Assembly (NCBI RefSeq): GCF_020905375.1
Contig: NZ_JAJJBU010000027.1
Span: forward strand, 59,774-123,773
Reading direction: 5' to 3'
DNA: 64,000 bases
Source: Arthrobacter cryoconiti
GTDB taxonomy: Bacteria; Actinomycetota; Actinomycetes; Actinomycetales; Micrococcaceae
Made by a program: the position numbers and the translations under genes. Every line of letters begins with the position of its first letter. The first letter of the stretch is position 1. Of this stretch, positions 16,886-26,171 are shown one piece after another. Below the pieces are notes generated by a model, which worked only from the letters and a program-made list of their open reading frames with translations, was not told where the DNA came from and ran no database searches.

Positions 16886-17187
16886 ACCCCTCACCCGCCA
16901 CACTCACCTGCCCCAAGTGCGGAGCAGAAATGCGTCCCTACGAACGCAACGGCATCATCATCGACCAATGCACCGGGTGCCGCGGAATCTTCCTGGACCG
17001 CGGCGAGCTCGAGTCCCTAATGGACGCCGAAAGCTCCTTCAACGCAGCCGGGAATCCCCTCCCCGGATACGCCCAACCCCAGTACCCGGACCAGAGGGAC
17101 AGCCACCGCGGAGGCCACGGCTCCGGACATGGCGACCGGCACGACGGCCGCAAGCGCGGCGGATTCCTCGGGGACCTGTTCGGCTGA
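16882..17187 (+). CDS. Small TFIIB-type zinc-ribbon protein with His-rich tail
   Basis: 101 residues from a GTG (CAGGAG 6 nt upstream). Cys10-x2-Cys13 and Cys30-x2-Cys33 form the zf-TFIIB ribbon (CPKC ... CTGC, then RGIFLDRGELE), followed by a Gly/His-rich C-terminal tail (HRGGHGSGHGDRHDGRK) that may buffer metal. Function unknown. It lies between the ArsR repressor and the metal ATPase, so it is presumably induced by the same metal. Confidence 0.82.
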   Translation: MNPSPATLTCPKCGAEMRPYERNGIIIDQCTGCRGIFLDRGELESLMDAESSFNAAGNPLPGYAQPQYPDQRDSHRGGHGSGHGDRHDGRKRGGFLGDLFG

Positions 17188-17247
17188 CCCCCGACGCTCT
17201 ACCCCCCTCCTTAACCCGACCGGCCCTGACACTGGGAATGAGCATTC

Positions 17248-19737
17248 ATGGCAACCGACACCCAACTTGACCTGAAGACCGTGCTGCCCGAAGCATTGGA
17301 TGAACAGGACGCCTGCGTCCACACGCTGACCGATGGCCTTCAGGCCCGGGAGGGCGTCATGAGCGCCCACGTCAAACGCGCAAGCGTCACCGGCGCGGCG
17401 CAGCTGTGCGTGCATTTCGAACCTGACATCATCAGCCTGCAGCGGATCCGTGAATTGGCACTGTCCCTGGGTGCACGGGTGGACAGCGACTTCGGCCACC
17501 TCAGCATTGACGTGGCCGGCATTTCCAGGCCCGCCCGGGCGGCCCTGCTCGAACAGCGGCTGCGCAGCCTGGAAGGTGTGGCGGAGGCCCACGTGTCCGC
17601 CACCGGTTCCGTCGCCGTCGAATACCTCGCGGACCGGACCTCGGAGAAGTCGATCACGGACCTTCTCGAACGCTTCGGCACCCCGCCGCGCGCAGGACGT
17701 CCCGGTCCCGCCGAAGCACCCACAACGGGTGCCGGCGCACCCAAGGCCGAAGCGCACGATCACAAGCACGGTGGGATCTTCGGTGAGCGAAGCGAGCTGA
17801 TCTTCGCGATCCTGTGCGCGCTGACCCTCGCCACGGGTTTCCTGCTCGGGCTCAGCCCCGCGGTGCCGGACGCTGTCTCGACGGCACTGTATATCGCCGC
17901 GTATTTCTTCGGCGGCTACTACACGCTCAAGGAAGCCATCCAGACGGTGATGGCCAAGCGGTTCGAAATCGACTTCCTGATGCTGGTCGCGGCCGCCGGC
18001 GCCGCGGTACTCGGGGACCTCGCCGAGGGCGCCCTGCTGCTGGCACTGTTCAGCATCGGCCACGCCCTGGAAAGCTACGCCATGGGACGGGCCCGGCGCG
18101 CCATCCAGGCACTGGCCGAACTCGCCCCTGAAAGTGCGATCGTCAAACGCGACGGCACCGAGCAGGAGATCCCGGTTGCAGAACTGCGGCTCGGCGACAC
18201 CGTCATCATCAAACCCAACACCCGCATCCCCGCCGACGGTTACGTCACCGTCGGCCAAAGCAGCGTGGACCAGTCAGCCGTGACCGGGGAAAGCATCCCC
18301 GTGGACAAGGCCCCGATAGGGCCGCTGGCCTCCCGGACCGAGGTGGACATCCCCGCCGAAAGCCGCATCTACGCCGGCACCGTCAACGGGCCCGGGGTAC
18401 TGGAAATCACAGTGACCCGGCTGTCCAAGGATTCCACGCTCGCCCGCGTGGTGCGGATGGTCAGCGAAGCCCAAGCCCAGATTTCGCCCACGCAGCGCTT
18501 CACGGACCGCTTCCAGCGCGTGTTCGTCCCAGCGGTGCTGATTCTCGTCGTTGTACTGCTCTTCGCCGGACTCGTCATCGACGAACCCTTCTCCGCCACG
18601 CTCTACCGGGCCCTGGCCGTCCTGGTTGCCGCTAGCCCGTGCGCGCTGGCGATCTCCACACCGAGCGCCGTCCTGTCCGGGCTGGCGCGGGCAGCACGCG
18701 GCGGCCTGCTCATCAAAGGCGGCGGAGCTTTGGAGAACCTCGGCACGCTGCGTGCGATCGCCTTCGACAAAACCGGCACCCTGACGGAAGGCAAGCCCGA
18801 ACTGACCGACGTCCTACCGGCCGACGGCGTCAAGGAATCCGAACTGCTCAACGTCGCCCTCGCTGTGGAGTCCCAGAGCGACCACCCACTGGCCTCCGCC
18901 ATCGTGACGGCGGCCCGCGCCCGGCTGGACGGAACACTCCCGCTCACCGCCGGTGCGGTCACCAGCATCACCGGCCGCGGCGTCAGTGCCCTGATCAACG
19001 GCGAGGAAATCCATATCGGCAAGCAGCGGCTCTTCACTGAAATCGACGGAACACCGCTGACGAAGGACATCACCGACTCCACTGCCCGGCTCGAAGCCGC
19101 GGGCCGGACCACCATGGTCGTTCGTCGGGGGTCCCGGTACCTGGGCGTCCTGGGCCTGATGGACACGCCACGGGACTCAGCCGCACTGGTCATCAAGCAA
19201 TTGCGCGCCGCGGGTATCCGCCACATGATCATGCTATCCGGCGACAACCAGACCGTCGCGGACGCGGTAGCTGCGAAGCTCGGACTCGATGAGGCCCGCG
19301 GGGACCTGCTGCCCGAAGACAAGGTCGCGGCCGTGATCGACCTACGCACCAGGGAGCACAAGGTCGCCATGGTCGGAGACGGCGTCAACGACGCACCGGC
19401 CATGGCCAATGCCACCGTCGGGATCGCCATGGGAGCCGCCGGATCCGACGTCGCCATGGAAACCGCCGACGTGGCCCTCATGGGCGACGACCTCGAACGG
19501 CTCCCCTTTGCCGTGAACCTGAGTCGCCAATCCAGCCGGATCATCCGCCAGAACCTCTGGGCCAGCCTCGGCGTCGTCGCCCTCCTCATCCCGGCCACCA
19601 TCACCGGGACCATCGGAATCGGCCTCGCCGTCCTGATCCACGAAGGATCAACCCTGCTCGTCGTCGCCAACGCACTCCGCCTCCTGGCCTACCGGGAGCC
19701 CAAAACCAGGTCGGGGACGGATCTACGTGGCCCCTAA
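17248..19737 (+). CDS. P1B-type metal-exporting ATPase, SPC/HEGST class (P1B-4-like)
   Basis: 829 residues. The N-terminal about 170 residues look like a worn pair of HMA folds without CxxC, ending in a short His tract (HDHKHGG). Catalytic motifs: TGES (actuator), DKTGTLTEG (phosphorylation), SDHPLASA (nucleotide), MVGDGVNDAP (hinge). The membrane ion motif is SPC (AASPCALAISTPS) rather than CPC, and helix 8 has HEGST. SPC plus HEGG/ST is the signature of P1B-4 pumps (CtpD/CtpJ/CzcP; Co, Ni, Zn or Fe). It is third in the arsR operon. Substrate by inference is Zn/Co-like, consistent with the regulator. Confidence 0.92.
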   Translation: MATDTQLDLKTVLPEALDEQDACVHTLTDGLQAREGVMSAHVKRASVTGAAQLCVHFEPDIISLQRIRELALSLGARVDSDFGHLSIDVAGISRPARAALLEQRLRSLEGVAEAHVSATGSVAVEYLADRTSEKSITDLLERFGTPPRAGRPGPAEAPTTGAGAPKAEAHDHKHGGIFGERSELIFAILCALTLATGFLLGLSPAVPDAVSTALYIAAYFFGGYYTLKEAIQTVMAKRFEIDFLMLVAAAGAAVLGDLAEGALLLALFSIGHALESYAMGRARRAIQALAELAPESAIVKRDGTEQEIPVAELRLGDTVIIKPNTRIPADGYVTVGQSSVDQSAVTGESIPVDKAPIGPLASRTEVDIPAESRIYAGTVNGPGVLEITVTRLSKDSTLARVVRMVSEAQAQISPTQRFTDRFQRVFVPAVLILVVVLLFAGLVIDEPFSATLYRALAVLVAASPCALAISTPSAVLSGLARAARGGLLIKGGGALENLGTLRAIAFDKTGTLTEGKPELTDVLPADGVKESELLNVALAVESQSDHPLASAIVTAARARLDGTLPLTAGAVTSITGRGVSALINGEEIHIGKQRLFTEIDGTPLTKDITDSTARLEAAGRTTMVVRRGSRYLGVLGLMDTPRDSAALVIKQLRAAGIRHMIMLSGDNQTVADAVAAKLGLDEARGDLLPEDKVAAVIDLRTREHKVAMVGDGVNDAPAMANATVGIAMGAAGSDVAMETADVALMGDDLERLPFAVNLSRQSSRIIRQNLWASLGVVALLIPATITGTIGIGLAVLIHEGSTLLVVANALRLLAYREPKTRSGTDLRGP

Positions 19738-20104
19738 CCCTCGAGAGGCTCAAGGGTCGCGTCGACGGGCACACATCCTCCCGGTACCAGCGCCGCAAAC
19801 AGCCGACGGCAAAGGAATGATGCCGACATGGCAGGAGTGAAACCCGCGGAAACCTCGGCGGCGCTGGTCGGCTCGCAGGGAGCCACGGCCCGCAGGAATA
19901 CGCGCCGGTCACTGGTTGTTGGGTGCCCGTGCTGCAGGTAGTCAAGGAGTGCCTCGCCGACCACGACAGAAACGGGAAAGACCGTGGAGTAGCCGGTCTT
20001 TCGCTCGGGGACTGCCAAACGCCCACGCTTCCAGTCAATGTGATCAAGGGCCAGCGCCGCGACTTCCCGGCCGCGCAGCCCACCCCTATACTGGGGTTGC
20101 TAGG
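19734..20104 (-). pseudogene. Tyrosine recombinase fragment
   Basis: The minus strand reads RGREVAALALDHIDWKRGRL, then VPERKTGYSTVFPVS, then VVGEALLDYLQHGHPTTSDR, then VFLRAVAPCEPTSAAEV. These match the catalytic core of phage-integrase proteins, from the first catalytic Arg (LRGREV). The similarity stops after AAEV, before the HxxR and Tyr motifs, and there is no N-terminal domain, so it is a remnant. It marks an old integration or deletion between the ATPase operon and the magnesium module. Confidence 0.7.
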
Positions 20105-20302
20105 TGCCGCTCGTTAGCTGAGGCTCCTTCGCGGAAACAAGCCAGCGACCCCAAACGTCGAGAGACGCCAAGGGTCAGGACAGGCCTCCCCGGCTCAAGG
20201 GGTGGCCCCGATTGGCTCCCGGCGCATGCGCCAGGTCACGACGCGAAGTGCCAAAGGTCTTACGAGGAGGGGCAATCGCCAACGCTCATCGTTGGACTCC
20301 TC
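20101..20302 (+). ncRNA. M-box (ykoK leader) magnesium riboswitch
   Basis: The conserved M-box blocks occur in order: GTTAGCTGAGGCTCC, CAAGCCAGCGACCCC, AAACGTCGAGAGACGCCAAG, GGGTCAGGACAGG, then GAAGTGCCAAAGGTCTTACG. The closing stem pairs CTCGTTAG (20110-20117) with CTTACGAG (20259-20266) with one mismatch. The 3' strand continues into GAGGAG, which can instead pair with CTCCTC (20297-20302) around the hairpin CCAACG-CGTTGG (20279-20295), a plausible switching platform. Downstream are an Nramp-type transporter and an MgtE-domain protein. Mg2+ binding is expected to turn both off. Confidence 0.88.
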
Positions 20303-20514
20303 ACCTGCACTGAGCGGGAAGACAGGAGCCAGCCCATGCCCGATGGCCATAAACCGGCTCCTCGCCCCCGCAGTAACCCCTGATCCTGCCTAAAAACTCC
20401 CCACTCAGGAAGCACCATCTCCCTTGGCCCTCGGCCGCTCGCGTCCGTGAACTGCCGAGCCCATCAGCACATTCCCCCTCGCCGCCCCCTGCCCGGGGAA
20501 GAACGAAGGTCCTC

Positions 20515-22170
20515 ATGACTATGAACACCCCACCAAATATTGAACCTCCCCGCTCGGCCGTCCTCGATTCAGCCCATCTGGGTGACATCAAAGGCGCTTT
20601 TGGCACCATTGGCCTGCACGACGATGCGCCCCGGACCACTACCAAGGCACGGCTGAAGACCCTGATCGCCATTGTTGGCCCGGGCCTGATTGTCATGGTC
20701 GGAGACAACGACGCCGGAGCGTTCGGCACCTATACCCAGGCTGGGCAAAACTACGGAACATCGTTGCTGTGGACGTTGCTGCTGCTGGTCCCGGTGCTGT
20801 ATGTCAACCAGGAGATGGTGCTGCGCCTAGGCGCTGTCACCGGGGTGGGCCACGCCCGGCTGATCATGGAACGCTTCGGCAAGTTCTGGGGCGCCTTCAG
20901 CGTGATCGACCTGTTTGTGCTCAACGCGCTAACCATTGTAACCGAGTTCATCGGCATCAGCCTGGGTCTGAGCTATCTGGGCATCCCGCAAATCTTTGGC
21001 GTGGTCATCGCCGCCGTGGTGATCATTGGCGCCGCCAGCACCGGGTCTTTCCAGCGCTTCGAACGGGTCTGCATGATCCTGATCCTCGGATCGCTGCTAT
21101 TAGTGCCCGTCGTACTGATGGTGCACCCGCCAGTGGGCCAGATTGCCCGGGACTTCTTTATTCCGGGACTGCCGGCCGGGGCCGAGCTCTCCACGGTGAT
21201 GCTGTTGATTATCGGCATCGTGGGCACCACCGTGGCCCCGTGGCAGCTGTTCTTCCAACAGAGCTACATCATTGATAAGCGCATCACCCCACGATTCATG
21301 AACTACGAGAAGGCCGACCTGTGGATCGGCATTGTGATCGTCGTCGTAGGTGCCGGGGCCATGATTTCCATCGCAGCCGCGACCTTTGCCGGCCGGCCCG
21401 GGTCTGGCAACTTCACCGACGCCCTAGGCGTCGCCCAAGGATTGGGGCGCTATGTCGGGAAGATCGCCGGGATTCTCTTCGCCATCGCCCTCATTGATGC
21501 CTCGATCATCGGAGCCGCCGCCGTAGGCCTCTCGACGTCTTACGCACTCGGCGACGTCCTCGGACTCAAACACTCCCTACACCGGAAAGTCTCCGAAGCC
21601 AAGGGCTTCTACGCCGTCTTCGCCGGGCTGCTCGTGGTGGCCGCGGTCATCGTGCTAATCCCCGGCAGCCCGTTGGGAATAATCACCGTCGGTGTCCAGG
21701 TATTGGCGGGGGTTCTCTTGCCCTCGGCCTCCGTTTTCCTACTGCTGCTTTGCAACGACAAGGCCGTGCTGGGCCCGTGGGTGAACCGGACCTGGCTGAA
21801 CATTTTCACCGCCCTGGTCATCGCTGTGCTCGTCATGCTCTCCCTGGTCTTGACCGCCAGCGTCGTCTTCCCCAATATCACCTCCGGTGCCATTCTGGCG
21901 ATCCTGATCGCCGGCAGCACGGCTGGCGTCCTCGCCGGCGCCGGCATTCTCATCAGGCGGCGCCTGCATCCAGTTACCGCCCCCGCGGTCCCTGTTCGCA
22001 GGGGGGACCGGAGCGAACGCTTCGGCTGGCGAATGCCCCCGATCGCCTTGCTGCAAAAACCGGTGATGTCCACCACCCGGCGGATCGGGATGAGCATCCT
22101 GCGCGGCTACCTGCTGATCGCGATGATCATGGTCATTGTCCGCATCGTTCAACTCGCCCTGGGCCACTAG
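20515..22170 (+). CDS. nrmT: Nramp-related magnesium transporter (NrmT/NRMT type)
   Basis: 551 residues, eleven to twelve helices, SLC11 fold. In Mn/Fe Nramps the ion site is DPGN in helix 1 and MPH in helix 6. Here helix 1 reads GPGLIVMVGDNDAGAFGTY and helix 6 reads IVGTTVAPWQLFF, so the metal-binding Met is Ala and the His is Trp. Such changes characterise the Mg2+-transporting Nramp-related branch, and the M-box riboswitch upstream supports Mg2+ as substrate. The long hydrophilic N-terminus (about 50 residues) precedes the first helix. Start ATG at 20515 with GAAGG upstream. It is followed by the MgtE-N/CBS gene. Confidence 0.88.
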   Translation: MTMNTPPNIEPPRSAVLDSAHLGDIKGAFGTIGLHDDAPRTTTKARLKTLIAIVGPGLIVMVGDNDAGAFGTYTQAGQNYGTSLLWTLLLLVPVLYVNQEMVLRLGAVTGVGHARLIMERFGKFWGAFSVIDLFVLNALTIVTEFIGISLGLSYLGIPQIFGVVIAAVVIIGAASTGSFQRFERVCMILILGSLLLVPVVLMVHPPVGQIARDFFIPGLPAGAELSTVMLLIIGIVGTTVAPWQLFFQQSYIIDKRITPRFMNYEKADLWIGIVIVVVGAGAMISIAAATFAGRPGSGNFTDALGVAQGLGRYVGKIAGILFAIALIDASIIGAAAVGLSTSYALGDVLGLKHSLHRKVSEAKGFYAVFAGLLVVAAVIVLIPGSPLGIITVGVQVLAGVLLPSASVFLLLLCNDKAVLGPWVNRTWLNIFTALVIAVLVMLSLVLTASVVFPNITSGAILAILIAGSTAGVLAGAGILIRRRLHPVTAPAVPVRRGDRSERFGWRMPPIALLQKPVMSTTRRIGMSILRGYLLIAMIMVIVRIVQLALGH

Positions 22171-22249
22171 CCACCGGCACACCCCCACGCGATAATTCAA
22201 TTCATACCGGTATGCCACCGGCCGGTTCCGCTCCAGAAAGGAGCCACCC

Positions 22250-23509
22250 ATGAACACCCCACCGCTAAAGCTCTCGGCCCTGCTCAAGAACGCCGTCATT
22301 GATGCCAAGGGCCTGCAAATCGGTACCCTGGCCGACCTGATCGTCTGCCTGAACCCGGACCACGCCCCCCAGCTGTCCGGGTTGGTCCTGCGTATCGGCT
22401 CCGGCACCGTATACGCACCAATCTCGATAGTGCTGTCGATGACATCGGAACGGATCACTCTTGCCAGTGCCCGGCTGGATTTGCGCCCCTTCGAACGCCG
22501 CGACGGGGAAGTACTCCTCCGTGCCGATGTCCTGGGCCACCGCATGATCGATATAGGCCACGCGGCCCTGGTGCGTGCCTACGACGTCCAACTCGAACAC
22601 AACGCCCAGGGGTGGACCGCCACGGGAGTCGACACCCATAAGGCGCGCCGGCTCAACTTCAACCGTGACCACGAAACACACCCGGTCCGGCGGTGGGAAG
22701 ACTTTGAACCACTCATCGGTCATACCGATTCGCTAGCCAGCCGCGCCGGTGGAACCGGGCTAGACCGTCTCAAGGCGCCGCAGTTTGCCGATCTCATCGA
22801 GGAAGCAACAACGGACGAGCAAAACGAGCTCCTTAACCACGTCCATGGGAACCCGGAATTGGAAGCGGACGTTTTTGAAGAACTCGACGACGACAGCCAA
22901 TCCGAAATCCTGGCCGCCCGTACCAACCGGGAAACAGCGGCCATACTGGGCCGGATGCGTCCCGACGACGCGGCCGATGCCCTCATGGACCTTCCCCAGG
23001 ACAGGCGCACCGACGTCCTGGGCCTACTACCCCAGCCCCAACGCGCACGAGTCACCAAACTCCTGGGATTCCACGACGCCACCGCCGGAGGCCTCATGGG
23101 CCTGGACTTCATCCAATTCCCACCCGATACCACCATCGCACTGGCCCTAACCGCCCTGAGCCGATCAACCACCAGCCAACCCGAAGCACTCAACGTACTC
23201 TTCAGCATCGACACCGGCGGCCGGCTCGTCGGCTCCCTCGGACTTGTCCAGGCACTCCAACTGCCGCAGGACACACTGCTGCTGCACGCCTGTGACCCGG
23301 ACCCGGTATTCGCCACTCCTGGCGACGACGTCGTGGACGTCACCAACAGAATGGCCGACTTCAACCTACTTCTCCTGCCCGTCCTTGACCCAGAAGGCCG
23401 GATCCTGGGCGTGGTCACCGTCGATGACGCCCTCGAAGCAGCAATACCGCAAGACTGGCGCCGCCGCGAAGCACAACCCCACCCCAGCACACCCACCAAC
23501 CACCACTAA
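22250..23509 (+). CDS. Soluble MgtE N-domain/CBS protein with PRC-barrel-like N-terminus
   Basis: 419 residues without membrane segments. Residues about 8-150 resemble PRC-barrel repeats (LKNAVIDAKGLQIGTLADLI). Residues about 175-280 form the MgtE intracellular N domain (FADLIEEATTDEQNELLNHV; MRPDDAADALMDLPQDRRTD). Two CBS motifs follow (about 285-410, ending LLPVLDPEGRILGVVTVDDA). In MgtE channels this assembly senses cytosolic Mg2+ and gates the pore. Here it is a free protein encoded 79 bp after the Nramp-type transporter, so it probably gates or senses for it. An AGAAAGGAG site precedes the start. The C-terminus is His-rich. Confidence 0.85.
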   Translation: MNTPPLKLSALLKNAVIDAKGLQIGTLADLIVCLNPDHAPQLSGLVLRIGSGTVYAPISIVLSMTSERITLASARLDLRPFERRDGEVLLRADVLGHRMIDIGHAALVRAYDVQLEHNAQGWTATGVDTHKARRLNFNRDHETHPVRRWEDFEPLIGHTDSLASRAGGTGLDRLKAPQFADLIEEATTDEQNELLNHVHGNPELEADVFEELDDDSQSEILAARTNRETAAILGRMRPDDAADALMDLPQDRRTDVLGLLPQPQRARVTKLLGFHDATAGGLMGLDFIQFPPDTTIALALTALSRSTTSQPEALNVLFSIDTGGRLVGSLGLVQALQLPQDTLLLHACDPDPVFATPGDDVVDVTNRMADFNLLLLPVLDPEGRILGVVTVDDALEAAIPQDWRRREAQPHPSTPTNHH

Positions 23510-23772
23510 CAAACCCAACCGTTTCAACGATCCCCTTTCACTGGTCATTCGAAGCGGCGGATCCAGTTCAGCACCACCGCCGGATCCGCATTCAAAGCCA
23601 TCCTCACCAGCTGCCCGGTGTCGGGATTTAACGTGCAACCAACCACGGCAATCGCGTGAACATCAAGCTCAATAAACGTATGCTGAAAAATAGCGTGCGA
23701 CACGAGGCGCTTGTTGTTCGAATGGGGGTGTGAGACCTCGATCTGCTGGCACTCGTTGGTGCTGGTTGAAGC

Positions 23773-24517
23773 ATGCAGGCCGCGGAAAATCCGATGACAT
23801 TTGACGCGCTAGCTGCTGCTGGCCAGGTACTCGCGGAACACATCTCGGCCCTACTGGACCCCCTTGCAGAAGGCGACCGGGAGGCCCTCCGGTTCCTGCT
23901 TAACGCCCGGGATACCATGGAGCACCAAGGCACTGCGGACCGCCTGATCCTTTCCGCGCTGCTGCGGACCATGGAGCTGGGAGTCGATGCTCGCAAGGCC
24001 CTCGCTGTCGAGCAAATCCCAGAAGTCAGTCGCTTCAGGACGCACCGAAGCGACGTCCTGCAGACTCGGGTCGGACGTGCCGAAGCCAAACGGCTGGCTA
24101 CCACCATCAATCAATTCCAGCTGGAGCGCGACAAGGAGCAGGTGGAAGAAATCGTCAGCTTCATGGCTGCCGGGTTCATGGTCCTGCCCGGACTTGGCCC
24201 GGTAACGTCAGCGCAAGTCCTCGTCTCGTACTCGCACCATGGGCGGGTCAGATCAGAAGGGGCCTTCGCCGGACTGGCCGGGGTGAACCCGATCCCGGCC
24301 TCCTCAGGCAACAAGACCAGACACCGGCTCAATCGCCACGGCGACCGACAACTGAACAGGGTACTGCACAGTTGCCCGGTCACGAATGATGGTTGACGCA
24401 GCCACCAAGAAATACGTCGAGCGACGCACCGCCGAAGGAAAGAACAACAAGGAAATCCGCCGCTGCCTCAAGAGATTCACCGCCGGCAATCGTTCAGGAA
24501 GCTCCAAACCCTCTTGA
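23773..24517 (+). pseudogene. IS110-family transposase remnant
   Basis: The frame 23773-24396 holds the IS110 helical linker and C-terminal domain (LPGLGPVTSAQVLVSYS; GAFAGLAGVNPIPASSG; NRHGDRQLNRVLH). After a frameshift near 24385 the usual C-terminal motif continues in another frame (KKYVERRTAEGKNNKEIRRCLKRF) to the stop at 24517. The N-terminal DEDD catalytic domain is absent: 23510-23772 upstream contains no recognisable part of it. It is therefore inactive. The element's ends could not be identified. Confidence 0.85.
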
Positions 24518-24538
24518 CTTAAACCATAGAAGGGCCGT

Positions 24539-25987
24539 CTAGACGGTGGTGAATTGACCCATCATCCCCATGTCGGCGTGCCGGATGAAATGGCAGTGGT
24601 ACATGTAAGGTGTTGCCGGATCGGCGTATTGGCTGAACTTAATCTCAATGCGGGCGGTGGCTCGCACCGGGAGGAAAACGGTGTCCTTCCATCCGGCGAA
24701 TTCGGGTGGTGGATCGACGCCGTCGATGTCAAGAATCCGGAACTGTGCCCCGTGGAGATGGAAGTTGTGTGCCAGGTGGTCCGTGTTGCTGACGTTCCAG
24801 GTTTCCACGGCGCCTGCGCGGACGGTCAGGTCGATGCGTGACATGTCCATGAGCTTTCCGTTGATGTACATGTCTTTGAGAATGAAGCTGCGTGTGCGGG
24901 CAGCTTCTTCCAAGTCAAGAGAGGCTGGTGTGGCCAGGCTCGCAGGCAGGCTGAGAACGGCGGCCAGTTTCGCGGCGGTCCGGAACTGCAGCAGATCCAG
25001 GCTGTCATTACCACCAGCCCGGATGTTCAATTCTCCACTCATGCCCAGCTCCTGGGGAAGTGATTGCAGGACTGGCCGCTCCCCGGCCTTAAACCGCACC
25101 ACGATTTCAGCACGTTCTCCCGGGGAGAGCATCAACCTTTCGACGGGAACGGGGGCCGGCAGCAGGCCGCCATCGGTGCCCACCACCGAGAACGTCCTGT
25201 TGTCGCTGAACCCGAAGTTGAAGACGCGCGCCGTGGCAGCATTGAGGATCCGGAGGCGCACAGCTTCGGTGCGGACGAGCAGGTACGGATTGATCGAGCC
25301 GTTGATGAGTATGGTGTCGCCCAGCAAGCCCGTGGGTGTATCCGAAGTCACCCGGAAGGAGCCGTCGTCTGTGAATGCGCGGTCCTGGACGATCAGGGGG
25401 ATGTCATCCACGCCGTACTCTGTGGGCAGGCCCTGGTTCGGCCCGTCCCCGTCGACAATGAACATGCCTGTCAGCCCCCGGGTCATTTGTTCTTCTGACT
25501 TTCCATGGACATGGGGGTGGTACCAAAGGGTCGCCGCGGGTTGGTCTATTGTCCATTCAGGTATCCATTGCGCGCCCGGGGCAATGACCTGGTGGGGGCC
25601 TCCGTCGTGGACAGCTGGTACCTGCATGCCATGCCAATGAACAGTCGTCGGGTCCGGCAGGGCGTTGTGGACAGCCACGCGCACCTTCTCACCCCGCCGG
25701 GCTCTAAGGGTAGGACCTAAAAAGGCTCCATTGTAGCCCCAGGTAGGGGTGGGTGCAGCAGGGCGGAAATGGCTGTTTCCTGCTTCGGCCGTCAGTTGGA
25801 ACAACCGCGCCCCATCGGAAGCAATGGTGGACGGGGCCAACGGCGGAATGCCCAATGGATTCGCGAAGTCCAAAGTCCCGACTGTGGATAAGACCTTCGC
25901 CGTGCCGACGGTGCAGCCGGTCAGCATCAGGCTTGCGCCAACTCCGGTTCCCAGCAGGAATACACGGCGCGAAACAAGGGGGGGCAT
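24539..25987 (-). CDS. Tat lipoprotein-type multicopper oxidase (CueO/bilirubin oxidase-like)
   Basis: 482 residues. The signal is SRRVFLLGTG with lipobox LTGC at about residue 25. Copper motifs: VHWHGM (about 118), WYHPHVHG (about 157), HNFHLHGAQF (about 415) and YHCHFIRHADMGMMGQF (about 462). Axial Met of type 1 copper is present in ADMGMM. It lacks the long Met-rich insert of the oxidase at 544-2100. Start ATG at 25987 with GGAG 3-4 nt upstream. It stands alone between an IS110 remnant and a ZIP gene, so it may have been separated from a former copper operon. Phenol or Cu(I) oxidation is inferred. Confidence 0.92.
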   Translation of the reverse strand: MPPLVSRRVFLLGTGVGASLMLTGCTVGTAKVLSTVGTLDFANPLGIPPLAPSTIASDGARLFQLTAEAGNSHFRPAAPTPTWGYNGAFLGPTLRARRGEKVRVAVHNALPDPTTVHWHGMQVPAVHDGGPHQVIAPGAQWIPEWTIDQPAATLWYHPHVHGKSEEQMTRGLTGMFIVDGDGPNQGLPTEYGVDDIPLIVQDRAFTDDGSFRVTSDTPTGLLGDTILINGSINPYLLVRTEAVRLRILNAATARVFNFGFSDNRTFSVVGTDGGLLPAPVPVERLMLSPGERAEIVVRFKAGERPVLQSLPQELGMSGELNIRAGGNDSLDLLQFRTAAKLAAVLSLPASLATPASLDLEEAARTRSFILKDMYINGKLMDMSRIDLTVRAGAVETWNVSNTDHLAHNFHLHGAQFRILDIDGVDPPPEFAGWKDTVFLPVRATARIEIKFSQYADPATPYMYHCHFIRHADMGMMGQFTTV

Positions 25988-26171
25988 GTCTCCAGCTTAG
26001 CCTCGATCTCAAATTGAATTTGGCAGGCCCGGTACACCGCGTATGGCAGGCGGCGAACTGCTGGTCAAAAGTACCTGCCGCCACTGGTCAAAACCATTGG
26101 CGGGAACGGTCAATAGAATGTTCCGTCTCTGGTCAGTTTAGAGTTGCCGCTAACACTCGGAAAGGGAACTG

